This document shows, piece by piece, positions 45,373 through 53,209 of a stretch of DNA of 64,000 nt (its first letter is position 1; every line of letters starts with the position of its first letter). Source of the DNA: Bog-473 sp963783245 (lineage in GTDB: Bacteria; Actinomycetota; Acidimicrobiia; Acidimicrobiales; RAAP-2); assembly GCA_963783245.1 (NCBI GenBank), contig CAWAMS010000006.1, positions 124,001 through 188,000 on the forward strand. The letters run 5' to 3'. Position numbers and translations under genes: made by a program. The notes under the pieces were generated by a model that saw only the letters and a list, made by a program, of their open reading frames with translations, ran no database searches and had not been told where the DNA came from.

Positions 45373-45828
45373 GTGAACTCCGTGGCGGATAGCAGGACGT
45401 ACGCCGGTTACCTGGGGGACATCCCCGCATTCTCCGATTGCGCCACCGAGGTGCTCGAAGAATTCGTCACCCACGCCGCATCGAGGGTCTATGTCGCGGC
45501 GGGCAAGACGCTGTGCTCGAAGGCACAGTGCGATCAGAATCTCTACGTCCTGGTCTCGGGCGTCGCCTCACTCGACGCCGGTGACGGCATTCGCATCGCC
45601 CTCGACGCCGGTGACTACTTCGGCTGGAACCCGGGCCGCTATCACGGGCCCAGCGCGAGTGTGACGGCCGAAGAGGACGTTGTCGTCCTGGTGATACGAC
45701 CACAGGATGTCCTCCGCTTGGAAATGATCGCTTCTCGCCATCGCCACCCATCCAGAATCGAGTGGCCGGTCGACGCGCAGGACATGCAAGCTTCGTACGG
45801 GCGCTCCCGTGCGCTCGTGACCTCTTAG
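45373..45828 (+). CDS. Single-domain cyclic-nucleotide-binding-like protein
   Basis: 151 residues forming one cNMP-binding beta-barrel: YLGDIPAFSDCATEVLEEFVTHAASRVYVAAGKTLCSKAQCDQNLYVLVSGVASLDAG, then AGDYFGWNPGRYHGPSASVTAEEDVVVLVIRPQDVLRL. The phosphate-binding cassette is not canonical. There is no DNA-binding domain, unlike Crp. GTG 45373 follows AAGGAGG at good distance; an upstream ATG (45316) lacks a ribosome site. Role unknown; such proteins may sense a nucleotide and act on a partner. Confidence 0.75.
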   Translation: MNSVADSRTYAGYLGDIPAFSDCATEVLEEFVTHAASRVYVAAGKTLCSKAQCDQNLYVLVSGVASLDAGDGIRIALDAGDYFGWNPGRYHGPSASVTAEEDVVVLVIRPQDVLRLEMIASRHRHPSRIEWPVDAQDMQASYGRSRALVTS

Positions 45829-45961
45829 TTCTGCACGACACCCACCCGCGTGCAGCCGTCAGCGCTTCAGCGGGTCCTGCCCCGGGGGAGGCGACGCCCG
45901 ACGTCTGCCTCCGCCCCCAGAAGCCCGGGTGCAGGGCGTGCGCGGCCACTATGGTGCCCAC

Positions 45962-46870
45962 ATGAATTTCTGGGTCACGTATCCCATCATCGGGCATCCC
46001 TATGATCCGGCCTTCCTGACGAAGGACGGACTCACGCGATTCTGCGTGGCGGCGGAGGACGCCGGCTTCTCCGGGATCGGGTTCACCGATCATCCAGTCC
46101 CGACCGAGCGATGGCTGCGTGCGGGCGGGCACGATGCCCTCGACCCGTTTGCCGCCCTCGCCTTTTGCGCCGCCGTCACCGATCGGCTGCGCCTGATCCC
46201 CAACATCTTGGTGTTGCCCTATCGCAATCCCTTCGTCGTCGCCAAGGCGGCGGCCACGCTGGACGCGCTCTCAGGGGGACGGTTCACCTTGTCCGTCGCC
46301 ACCGGCTACCTGCGCGGTGAGTACAAGGCGCTCGGGGTCGATTTCGCACAGCGCAATGCGCTCTTCGACGAGGCGATCGAGGTCATTCAAGGCATTTGGA
46401 GCAACGACGACTTCGCCCACGAGGGCCTGACGTTCACTGCGCAGGGACAGACCGCGAATCCGAAGCCGAACCCTCATCCCCCGATATGGGTCGGTGGGAA
46501 CAGTCGGCTTTCCCGGCGGCGCGTTGCACGCTACGGCAGCGGCTGGAATCCATTTCCCGCACCGCGCGTGTTGGCCCAGACCGCAAAGACACCTCCGCTC
46601 GAGACGCTCGACGACCTGCAACCGATGCTGGACGAGCTCTGGCAGTACGTGGAGGAGGCAGGTCGCAACCCGTCGGAGATCGACGTGTCGTTCGGCTCCA
46701 ATGCCGGGGGTGACCCTGGGAGCGAGGACTTCAACCCGGAGGCCCAACGAGAGGGTGTGGCACAACTGGCCGCCGTGGGCATCACGTGGTCGGGCGTCGG
46801 CGTGCCCGGCGACTCCGTCGATCACGCCATTGAAGCGCTCCAACGCTTCGGTGGATCCGTGATCGACTGA
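45962..46870 (+). CDS. LLM-class (F420-dependent-type) oxidoreductase
   Basis: 302 residues of the luciferase-like TIM-barrel family, which in actinobacteria mostly use F420. Typical segments: GFSGIGFTDHPVPTERW, DRLRLIPNILVLPYRNPFVVAKAAATLDALSGGRFTLSVATGYLRGEY, and PNPHPPIWVGGNS. ATG at 45962 starts NFWVTYPIIGHPYDP, the normal first strand. It could reduce or oxidise a range of substrates with a deazaflavin hydride; nothing nearby identifies the substrate. It is convergent with the STAS gene, 20 bp away. Confidence 0.9.
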   Translation: MNFWVTYPIIGHPYDPAFLTKDGLTRFCVAAEDAGFSGIGFTDHPVPTERWLRAGGHDALDPFAALAFCAAVTDRLRLIPNILVLPYRNPFVVAKAAATLDALSGGRFTLSVATGYLRGEYKALGVDFAQRNALFDEAIEVIQGIWSNDDFAHEGLTFTAQGQTANPKPNPHPPIWVGGNSRLSRRRVARYGSGWNPFPAPRVLAQTAKTPPLETLDDLQPMLDELWQYVEEAGRNPSEIDVSFGSNAGGDPGSEDFNPEAQREGVAQLAAVGITWSGVGVPGDSVDHAIEALQRFGGSVID

Positions 46871-46890
46871 TACCGGACGGGCGAGGCGAC

Positions 46891-47235
46891 CTATCGCTCT
46901 TCGTTGACCGGCACGATGTCGAGCACCGCGTCGAGACCCGTGATCTCGAAGAGGCGCCGGACCGACGACGGTGGGGCGAAGATCGTGAGCCCTCCGCCCG
47001 TATGCCGGAGCCGCTTGTGCTCGGTCACGATCACGCTGAGTCCGGTCGAGTCCATGAACGAGACCTGGGCCAGGTCCAGGACGACGTGCTGCACATCCTC
47101 AACCTCAAGATCGGAGAGCTGGTCGTACAGAAGTGTCGCTGTCGAGGCGTCCAACTCCCCCGACAGCGTCACCAACGTGCGGTCGTCACCTCTTTGCACG
47201 TCGATCTCCAATGGGCCCGGCACGGCGTCACTCAT
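46891..47235 (-). CDS. STAS-domain anti-sigma factor antagonist
   Basis: 114 residues, a complete STAS domain: LEIDVQRGDDRTLVTLSGELDASTATLLYDQL, then VQHVVLDLAQVSFMDSTGLSVIVTEHKRL with the phosphorylatable Ser in FMDSTG, and SSVRRLFEITGLDAVLDIV. ATG at 47235 is the start. It is 50 bp downstream of a GAF-GGDEF-EAL gene on the same strand; pairing of STAS proteins with c-di-GMP enzymes suggests a link between the two signalling systems. A reading that joins this frame to the c-di-GMP gene is an artefact of the break there. Confidence 0.88.
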   Translation of the reverse strand: MSDAVPGPLEIDVQRGDDRTLVTLSGELDASTATLLYDQLSDLEVEDVQHVVLDLAQVSFMDSTGLSVIVTEHKRLRHTGGGLTIFAPPSSVRRLFEITGLDAVLDIVPVNEER

Positions 47236-47285
47236 CGACGAGACCTTAGTTGGCGCTCCGGGGGGTGAACCCCGATTGCGTGAAG

Positions 47286-48981
47286 CTACCGCTCGATGAC
47301 CCAGGGAGAGGTCGAGCGACTGGTTGCATCGTCGAGCATGTCCGGTGTCATCGGCCGGGCGAAGTAATACCCCTGGCAGTAGTCGCTTCCGAGAACCGAC
47401 ACCTGATGGTATTGCTCGGGTGTCTCCACTCCCTCGCAGACGACGAGGAGATCCAGAAGCTGCGCCAGCTCGATCGTTTTGGAGACGATGGCGTGACTGG
47501 CACCCTGGTCGACCAGGTCGGCCACGAAACTCTGATCGATCTTGATCATGTCGAACGGGAACTGCCTGAGGTAACTGAGTGAGGAGTACCCGGTGCCGAA
47601 GTCGTCGAGGGCAACCAGAATCCCGATGTGCTTCAACCGGGAGAGCACGGCGAGCGCGAGCTCGGCGTCCTGGACAAACGCACTTTCGGTCACCTCCAAA
47701 CAGAGATGCTCTGCCGACGTGCCGCTCTGCGCGAGGACGGTTTCGACCATGGAGACGAAACCCGGTGCCATGAGTTGATGCGCCGAGACGTTCACACCCA
47801 TGACGAACGCCTCGTCTCCTCCGGCATCTTCCCAACGATGGCGGCTCTCGCATGCATGCTCCAGGACCCAACGCCCGATGTCGATGATGTCGCCCGACTC
47901 TTCTGCCAGGGGTATCAAGACCGACGGTGGAATGAGACCCCGCTCGGGGTGATCCCACCGGAGCAACGTGATGCGCTCCTCCCCTGCGCTTCACCTGGTA
48001 CATCGCCATTTCGGCCTTGTGCAGCAGCTGTTCGGGGTTGTCACCCTGGTCCGCAAACGCGATGCCGATGCTGGCCGAGAGATCGACAGCGACTCCCCCG
48101 AGGCTGAACGGGAACGACAGAGCATCAAGCAGCCGCGCGGCGATGCCCTCCACCAACGTCTCGTCGTCGAGTTCATGACACACGATGATGAACTCGTCAC
48201 CCGAGAGGGGCGCCAGCGTGTCACCCGGCCGAAGCATGGCCTTGATGCGCGCACCGACAGCGACCAGGAGCTCGTCCCCGGCCTGGTGCCCGGAACTGTC
48301 GTTCACCCTCTTGAAATTGTCCAGGTCGATGAAAAGCACCGCCACCGTCTTGCCCGAACGACGACGACAGAGAAGCGCATGCTCGATTCGCTCGAGCAGC
48401 AGCGAACGATTCGGCAGCCCGGTCAGCGGATCATGGAGTGAGGTGGCATGGGCCCGCGCGTGGGAATCCGCCAGGTCGGCGCGAGCTTGGGCGTTGAGGA
48501 GGTAGGCGGACGCGACATCAGCCAGCGTCTGCGCCACGGTCATCGCCTCGTCGCTCAGGGCCCCCGGGAGGTTCCTGTACAAATCGAGTGCACCCAACCG
48601 TTTGTCGCCCTGGCGTAACGGAAAGGTGAAGACCGCCGAGAGCCCGGCTTCGACCGCCCGGGGTGTGAAGAGGGGGAAGCGCCTGTCCGCCCGGAGGTCA
48701 GGGATTGCGACGGCCTCCCCTGAGCGGTAGCTGACGATGCACGGTCCCTCGTTGAGTTCGGTCTGCAACTTCTCGTACTGCAGCGCCGAACTGTCCGATG
48801 CAGCTGCGTAGTGCGGGCTGGTCGTGTCCGAGATGAGAGTGACGCCGGCGCCCGTGATCGGCATGACCTCGACGATCCGGCACACGAGCTGGTCCAGAAT
48901 CCCCTGGATCGGGAAGTCCGTCAGCATTGTGCTCGCGAACTCGCTGAGCACTTCCGACAGCCTGTGCTCGGTGGTGGTCAC
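47286..48981 (-). CDS. GAF-GGDEF-EAL protein with internal deletion
   Basis: Close paralogue of the protein at 36332-38162. GAF (ILDQLVCRIVEVMPITGAGVTLIS, VFTFPLRQGDKRLGALDLYR) and GGDEF (HDPLTGLPNRSLLL, FIDLDNFKRVNDSSGH, LSGDEFIIV) are in one frame from GTG 48981. At about 47965-47980 the sequence jumps from MYQVKRRGGAHH straight to LLRWDHPERGLIPPS in another frame. About 45-48 residues present in the paralogue, including the EAL motif itself, are missing. The rest of the EAL domain (NVSAHQL, LEVTESAF, LDDFGTGYSSLSYLRQFPFDMIKID, CEGVET) is intact. As written it cannot be a phosphodiesterase. Confidence 0.85.
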
Positions 48982-49025
48982 GCGTTCGCCCTTTAGGACA
49001 GACCCTCACTTTTGAAGGCTAGCTA

Positions 49026-49041
49026 CGAGGTGTACACCTCG
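49026..49041. promoter_or_regulatory. Perfect 16-bp palindrome upstream of the GAF-GGDEF-EAL gene
   Basis: CGAGGTGTACACCTCG is a perfect inverted repeat 45 bp upstream of the GTG at 48981. It looks like the operator of a dimeric repressor. It also lies between that gene and the small gene ending at 49113, both on the minus strand. Confidence 0.45.
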
Positions 49042-49112
49042 CACCACCGAAGACCGGCAGAATTCCCAGGTCGGAGCGCAAAAGATCGGCCCGCAACGGA
49101 GACGCCACCGCC

Positions 49113-49391
49113 TCAGCCGGGGCGCGCCAATTTTCTGACGCCCCATCCGGGCCCCCCGGCCGGTGGTGGCCGGTCCGCATCATGGGCGCTCGCCGCTCGT
49201 CGAACCTCTTCCATTTCGACTGCGAACGCATCACGACCGATCCCGAGACGGGATGCGATCTCCCCTCGCGCCTTGTCCTCTGCATCGAGCAGCCGCCGAG
49301 CCTGCGTCGTGAGGTTGCTCAGCTCGGGGATCCGGATGCTCCACCACTCCCCTTCCCGCTTGACCTCCGCCCGGAAGTATTTCGTCCGCAT
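49113..49391 (-). CDS. HicB-like small protein
   Basis: 92 residues. The segment MRTKYFRAEVKREGEWWSIRIPELSN, then TTQARRLLDAEDKARGEIASRLGI, looks like the HicB partial RNase H fold (two strands with W-W-S, then a helix covering conserved A and E). The C-terminal tail is Pro/Gly-rich. ATG at 49391 is chosen because the fold begins there; AAGGATG lies upstream. No HicA toxin gene is visible beside it, so it may be a solitary member. Confidence 0.6.
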   Translation of the reverse strand: MRTKYFRAEVKREGEWWSIRIPELSNLTTQARRLLDAEDKARGEIASRLGIGRDAFAVEMEEVRRAASAHDADRPPPAGGPGWGVRKLARPG

Positions 49392-49761
49392 CAGTTGGCA
49401 TCCTTGCATCAGAACGGAGCGTCGGCCACTGGGCACGCCGCGCCGCCACGGCTCGATTGCGGGCTCTTCGTCCGGGCGGTGCCGACGCGAAGTGTGCAAC
49501 TACGCACGGGCGGATCGGCCATCAATCTCGACATTCTCCGAGGTCGGGGGGCTTGCTCCCCGACACTGACGAGCGCGGCCTCAGATGCCCGATCCCCGCC
49601 GAATCTCAACGTGTGTGCCGCGTGCCAACCCTTGGACCGGGGATGCCGGGAGCACAGAGAATTCATCTTGCCGTCGCTTCCACGTCACGTGGAGCGCGGG
49701 CGTCAGGGTCACCACTGCCCATCGCTCCTCGATCGGGAATCCCGGCCCCGAACGGTGGCCG
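49392..49761. other. Intergenic stretch without recognisable gene
   Basis: About 370 bp between two minus-strand genes. Open frames on both strands are long only because of high GC; none shows family features, a signal peptide or a ribosome site. No hairpin of note was found. Confidence 0.5.
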
Positions 49762-50091
49762 TCAGCGCGGCACGGTGGAGCGACGCTCTTTGGCGGCCCA
49801 GACAACCTTGGATGCCTTCGATCGTCGTTCCTTCGCGGCGCGACTGAACCGGTGCTCAGCCCCTTGTGGCGTGATGCCACCCACCGCCTCTCCGATCTGG
49901 CGCCAGCTGGCGCCGGACCGCCTGCCGGTCGCCGCCGCTTCCTGACACAACCGATCTGCAGCACGTCGGAGTTGATCCGCAAATTGCAGGGTGGCCAATC
50001 CCGCCTCGAGGCCGTCGGGCACGCCGGACACGACTTCCGCCCGTCCGTCTTCGATGAGCTTCTGGATCAGGGATTCCATTTCCGCGGGCAT
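49762..50091 (-). CDS. Small helix-turn-helix-like protein
   Basis: 109 residues: helical N-terminus (MESLIQKLIEDGRAEVV), then LQFADQLRRAADRLCQEAAATGRRSGASWRQIGEAVGGITPQGAEHRFS, the pattern of small actinobacterial regulators in which GASWRQIGEAVG.TPQGA forms the helix-turn-helix. The tail is basic (AAKERRSKASKVVWAAKERRS). It is divergent from the secreted-protein gene at 50170. The 78-bp gap holds three copies of an operator-like palindrome, so this protein could be the regulator of that promoter (inference). Confidence 0.7.
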   Translation of the reverse strand: MPAEMESLIQKLIEDGRAEVVSGVPDGLEAGLATLQFADQLRRAADRLCQEAAATGRRSGASWRQIGEAVGGITPQGAEHRFSRAAKERRSKASKVVWAAKERRSTVPR

Positions 50092-50122
50092 GTGCCCAGC
50101 CTACCAACCTCCGCACCGTGTT

Positions 50123-50177
50123 TCAACCATGTGTTGACAACCATGTGTTGAAGCGCTAATCTTCAACACATGGTTGA
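50123..50177. promoter_or_regulatory. Three operator-like boxes overlapping promoter and start codon
   Basis: The near-palindrome TCAACCATGTGTTGA occurs at 50123-50137, again as (A)CAACCATGTGTTGAAG at 50138-50153, and inverted as CTTCAACACATGGTTGA at 50161-50177. Copies two and three form a perfect 16-bp inverted repeat with a 7-bp centre. The boxes cover the -35 element, the spacer and the start codon of the gene at 50170. This is a classic layout for tight repression. Confidence 0.65.
50134..50162 (+). promoter_or_regulatory. Consensus -35/-10 promoter, probably leaderless
   Basis: TTGACA at 50134-50139, a 17-bp spacer, TAATCT at 50157-50162. The expected start point, about 7 bp on, falls at or beside the ATG at 50170, so the transcript would have no leader. 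This is the best housekeeping promoter seen in the window and is covered by the operator boxes. Confidence 0.65.
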
Positions 50178-50919
50178 TACGTCGAAGCACCCACACAGCA
50201 GATCCCGTACACGGACGTGGGTGACGACGATCGTTTCGATGGCAGCCCTCGGGGCCCTGGCCGTTGGAACCCTTACCCTCTTCGCCGGTGCCCCTTCTGC
50301 CAGCGTCGGAGTGCATCGGTCACACGCCACCCAGCACGCGGCCTCGGTCGCCGCTGCGGCTCCCCAGACAGTGGCGGTACCACCCACAGGCGCGGTCCCC
50401 GCCGCTCCCGTGGCAACGCCGGTCGCCGCCGCCACACCCAGCGTCCCGGTAGTCACCCCGGTCGCCGCCGCCCCGGTGGTCACCCCGGTCGCCGCCGCCC
50501 CGGTGGTGCCCTCTGTCTCCACCCTGGTGGGAGAAGTTGAGGCATCAGGAATCGAACCGGGTTCGAATTGGACGTGGACCATGGGCGACACTGCGACCTA
50601 TTGCGGTCCCATCTCAGGCTCCGGTACCGGATGCACCTACGGTGCAGCAGGACTCGAGCACACCACGTTCGCCGGCACCCCGACGCTCGCACTCGTCGCC
50701 CACGAACTGGCGAACGCCGAGACCCAGAATGACGCGGTGCCGAGCTTGCTCAACGAGGTGTCAGCGGCAGCGGCGGGGACGTCGTGGTCACCCACTGATG
50801 CCGTGGCATCCTGCCTCGTCGTGCACTTCATGGGTTTTCAGGACAATGCCGCCGGAACGTGGCAGTGCCCCGCGGCTCTCGCCACAACCGTGGCGGAGCA
50901 CATCCACGACACCTATTGA
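50170..50919 (+). CDS. Secreted Ala/Pro/Val-rich protein, function unknown
   Basis: 249 residues. A basic N-terminus and hydrophobic stretch (WVTTIVSMAALGALAVGTLTLF) form a signal peptide or anchor. Residues about 50-115 are a low-complexity stalk with repeats of VVTPVAAAP. The C-terminal 130 residues are a globular domain with Cys residues (TYCGPISGSGTGCTYG, VASCLVVHF, WQCPAAL) and W-rich WTWTMGD. I recognise no family. It is followed by convergent sortase and wall-protein genes. The ATG lies in the right arm of the operator array and has no ribosome site, consistent with leaderless translation. Confidence 0.75.
   Translation: MVDTSKHPHSRSRTRTWVTTIVSMAALGALAVGTLTLFAGAPSASVGVHRSHATQHAASVAAAAPQTVAVPPTGAVPAAPVATPVAAATPSVPVVTPVAAAPVVTPVAAAPVVPSVSTLVGEVEASGIEPGSNWTWTMGDTATYCGPISGSGTGCTYGAAGLEHTTFAGTPTLALVAHELANAETQNDAVPSLLNEVSAAAAGTSWSPTDAVASCLVVHFMGFQDNAAGTWQCPAALATTVAEHIHDTY
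50452..50505 (+). repeat. 27-bp tandem repeat in the stalk of the secreted protein
   Basis: Two identical 27-bp units (50452-50478, 50479-50505), each encoding VVTPVAAAP-type sequence; a diverged copy precedes them. Likely variable in number between strains. Confidence 0.85.
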
Positions 50920-50923
50920 GTGC

Positions 50924-51652
50924 TCAGAGCCCGGGCGTGATGCCGCTTCCTGCCGAAGCCGGCGCGGGTGTCGTGGCGGGGGTCGTCGAAACCAACGACG
51001 AGTAGACCACGACGTTCGAGAGATAGTGGCCGCTGTGAGCGTCGAAGACTCCCCCACACGTGACCAGCTGGAGCGAACTGCCACCCGGTGCGGCGTAGAC
51101 CAACTGGGCGGGAAACTGCGTCTTCAGGTACATGGCCGTGGAAGTGACCTTGAACTGAGCGGTTGACCCGTTCGCCATCGTCACACCGATGAGGTCACCG
51201 GCGACCAACAACCTGAGCTTGAAGAAGACGGCGGGGCCCCGGTACGAGTCGACATGTCCCAAAATGACGGCGGAGCCCGCTTGTCCCGGAGACGGCCCGA
51301 ACTTGTACCAACCAGGTTGTTGGATGTTTGTAGGCACCTGCACCGTGCCGTTCGCATTCACCCCGAGAAGCGCCAGCGGCTGTGTCAGGCCGATCGCAGG
51401 AATATGCAGAGTGAGTGGGGTCGAACGATCTGGCAGCGGAGGGACGACGACATTCGTCGGGACGCTCTTGGTGCTGCCCGCCACACCACGCGGCGGCGTG
51501 ACGTGCCGGTTTGTCGGTCCGGCCAATGACCGCGGTTGGCCCTGCAGGCCGAACGCCAGCCCGGCTCCACCTATGACGAGCAAGCCCGCGGCCAGTGCCC
51601 ACCACCTACGCCGTGTGTGGCGCACGGCTCCTTCGGGGATGTCCGAGGTCAT
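50924..51652 (-). CDS. Class F-type sortase
   Basis: 242 residues: short basic start, one membrane anchor (17-36, WWALAAGLLVIGGAGLAFGL), a Pro-rich linker and a sortase barrel. Catalytic His133 is in AVILGHVDS and Cys199 in LQLVTCGG. The usual Arg of the motif after HY is not obvious: the sequence reads HYLSNVVVYS with Leu where Arg is expected. It attaches proteins with an LPxTG-like signal to the cell wall. Its start overlaps by 4 bp the stop of the gene for a protein with such a signal, its probable substrate. Confidence 0.88.
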   Translation of the reverse strand: MTSDIPEGAVRHTRRRWWALAAGLLVIGGAGLAFGLQGQPRSLAGPTNRHVTPPRGVAGSTKSVPTNVVVPPLPDRSTPLTLHIPAIGLTQPLALLGVNANGTVQVPTNIQQPGWYKFGPSPGQAGSAVILGHVDSYRGPAVFFKLRLLVAGDLIGVTMANGSTAQFKVTSTAMYLKTQFPAQLVYAAPGGSSLQLVTCGGVFDAHSGHYLSNVVVYSSLVSTTPATTPAPASAGSGITPGL

Positions 51653-52773
51653 CTATCGTCAACGGAGATCGGGCGGACATGGATACGACGTCGGCGCAGG
51701 AAGAGGACCAGCGCCAGCCCACCCGCCAGCAACAGACCCGAACCGACGAGGACCAGCTCGTGGCTCTTGCCGCGTGCCGCTCCACCGAATCCGGTTTGCG
51801 GGGCGCCGGTGGGTACGAAACCGAGCGTGCCGAGACTGGAACCCTGCGTCGATCCCCCGACCCCTTTCGCCGTCCCCGTCTTCCCGGTGACTCCTGAGCC
51901 AGTTCCGGGCGACGTCACGGTCGTCGGAGTGGTCCCACCCCCTCCTCCTGGAGCGCTGGACGTCGGAGTGGCTGTCGTCGGAGTGGTTGGGGCAGCGACG
52001 AAGTTGTTCGTGAATGTGGTCGAGCAGGTCACCGTGCTCCCACCGCCGTTGGCGGAGCCATTGCATTGGTTGATGGTGATCGGCAACGCGGTGGCGCCCC
52101 CGGTTTCGTTGCATTTCACCCGCGTTGACCCCCCACCTCCTGTTGCCGATCCGTTGCATTGGGTCACCGTGGCGCCGGTCGTGCTGGCGACCGGCGCGCA
52201 TACCGTTGTGGGCTGCGTGCCGCCGCCGGTGCCTGAGCCGATGCACTGATTGACGGTCACACCCACCGAGTTCGTTGCGGCGGGAATCGTGTTGATCACC
52301 GAGACGCTGCACACGACATTGCTCCCGCCGCCGTCGACGACCCCGTTGCACTGATTCACGGTGGACACGAGTTGGTTCGAGGTCGTCACAACGGTGGTGC
52401 AACCAAAGGGCGGGAGGACGCCGGCGACCGCCAAGCATCCCGTGGCGGTGATCGACGAGGTGGTTCCCCCGGTCGAGGTCACCGTGTTGTGGATCGTGAT
52501 GGTGCAACTCACCTCAAAGCCGGCGCCCGTCGGGAACGCCGGGGGGTCGCATTGCGTGGCAGCGGGTGCTACCGCAGCGGGGGTCGCCGCGGCGACGCCG
52601 GTTGCGCCGCCGAAGCCGGCCATGAAGAGACCACCGAGCGCGGTGAATGCCACGACAAGCAGGATGAGGCCGTGCCGCACGTTCCCGGATCTCACGCGGG
52701 GACGACGCCGCACGGCGGTACATCCGTGACGGAACGACGAGCGCCGACGAAGGCACAGGGGTACGGCGAACAT
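51649..52773 (-). CDS. Cell-wall-anchored surface protein, probable sortase substrate
   Basis: 374 residues. N-terminal signal (GLILLVVAFTALGGLFMAGF), then about 200 residues with four spaced units built on [VT].QCNG...GGG, each carrying Cys, then a Thr/Pro/Gly/Ser-rich stalk. The C-terminus is a sorting signal: APQTGFGG (xPxTG with Ala for Leu), hydrophobic ELVLVGSGLLLAGGLALVLFL and basic RRRR. The next gene encodes the sortase, overlapping by 4 bp. The repeat domain is of unknown function; evenly spaced Cys suggest disulfides outside the cell. Confidence 0.85.
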   Translation of the reverse strand: MFAVPLCLRRRSSFRHGCTAVRRRPRVRSGNVRHGLILLVVAFTALGGLFMAGFGGATGVAAATPAAVAPAATQCDPPAFPTGAGFEVSCTITIHNTVTSTGGTTSSITATGCLAVAGVLPPFGCTTVVTTSNQLVSTVNQCNGVVDGGGSNVVCSVSVINTIPAATNSVGVTVNQCIGSGTGGGTQPTTVCAPVASTTGATVTQCNGSATGGGGSTRVKCNETGGATALPITINQCNGSANGGGSTVTCSTTFTNNFVAAPTTPTTATPTSSAPGGGGGTTPTTVTSPGTGSGVTGKTGTAKGVGGSTQGSSLGTLGFVPTGAPQTGFGGAARGKSHELVLVGSGLLLAGGLALVLFLRRRRIHVRPISVDDR

Positions 52774-52863
52774 GATGGGGCCTTCCGAGCCCTGAAATAG
52801 ACACCGTTGGTCACGGACGTTCGAGGACTCCCCTTCACACTACGCTAGTCGTGCATTACAAGC

Positions 52864-52893
52864 AATATATTTCTAGAGTTATTTTGATATATT
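52864..52893 (+). promoter_or_regulatory. AT-rich inverted repeat before the winged-helix gene
   Basis: AATATAT (52864-52870) and ATATATT (52887-52893) flank 16 bp containing TCTAGA. The surrounding 60 bp are far richer in A and T than the rest of the window. It ends 12 bp before the ATG at 52906. Candidate promoter and autoregulatory operator. Confidence 0.45.
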
Positions 52894-52905
52894 CCTCACA
52901 CAGCT

Positions 52906-53166
52906 ATGTGGAGCCTTCTTTCAAATCACGGCCGTGCCCTCCTGTGTCTCGCCGAGGACCCCGAGATGCGTCTCCGCGATCTGGGCGAACGTCTCGGGAT
53001 AACCGAACGCCGCGCCTTCGACCTCGTCAACGACCTGGCGGTGGCCGGGTATGTGATCAAGGAAAAGGACGGCCGACGCAACAGGTATCACGTGCAGGAC
53101 CACCTGCCCCTTCCCGAAGCTCCGGGCGACCGGACCCTCGGCGACATTCTGGCCGCCCTCCTGTAA
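52906..53166 (+). CDS. Small winged-helix transcriptional regulator
   Basis: 86 residues, essentially one MarR/ArsR-like winged helix: SNHGRALLCLAEDPEMRLRDLGERLGITERRAFDLVNDLAVAGYVIKEKDGRRNRYHVQ. Residues 22-50 are the helix-turn-helix and the KDGRRNRYHV turn is the wing. It is the same size and pattern as other stand-alone actinobacterial winged helices. It is divergent from the wall-protein gene at 52773, so it may regulate that sortase locus as well as itself (inference). Confidence 0.82.
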   Translation: MWSLLSNHGRALLCLAEDPEMRLRDLGERLGITERRAFDLVNDLAVAGYVIKEKDGRRNRYHVQDHLPLPEAPGDRTLGDILAALL

Positions 53167-53209
53167 CGGACAGCGAAAGGGCACGGGAGGGACAGGGAGA
53201 TGTCACCCT

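Noticed and set aside
46891..48981. A single c-di-GMP/STAS fusion protein
   Set aside because: The STAS domain begins at its own ATG (47235). Between it and the GGDEF part the frame is nonsense, while the true EAL sequence runs in another frame.
49113..49391. Complete HicAB toxin-antitoxin pair
   Set aside because: Only a HicB-like protein is seen; neither neighbour has the HicA fold or size.
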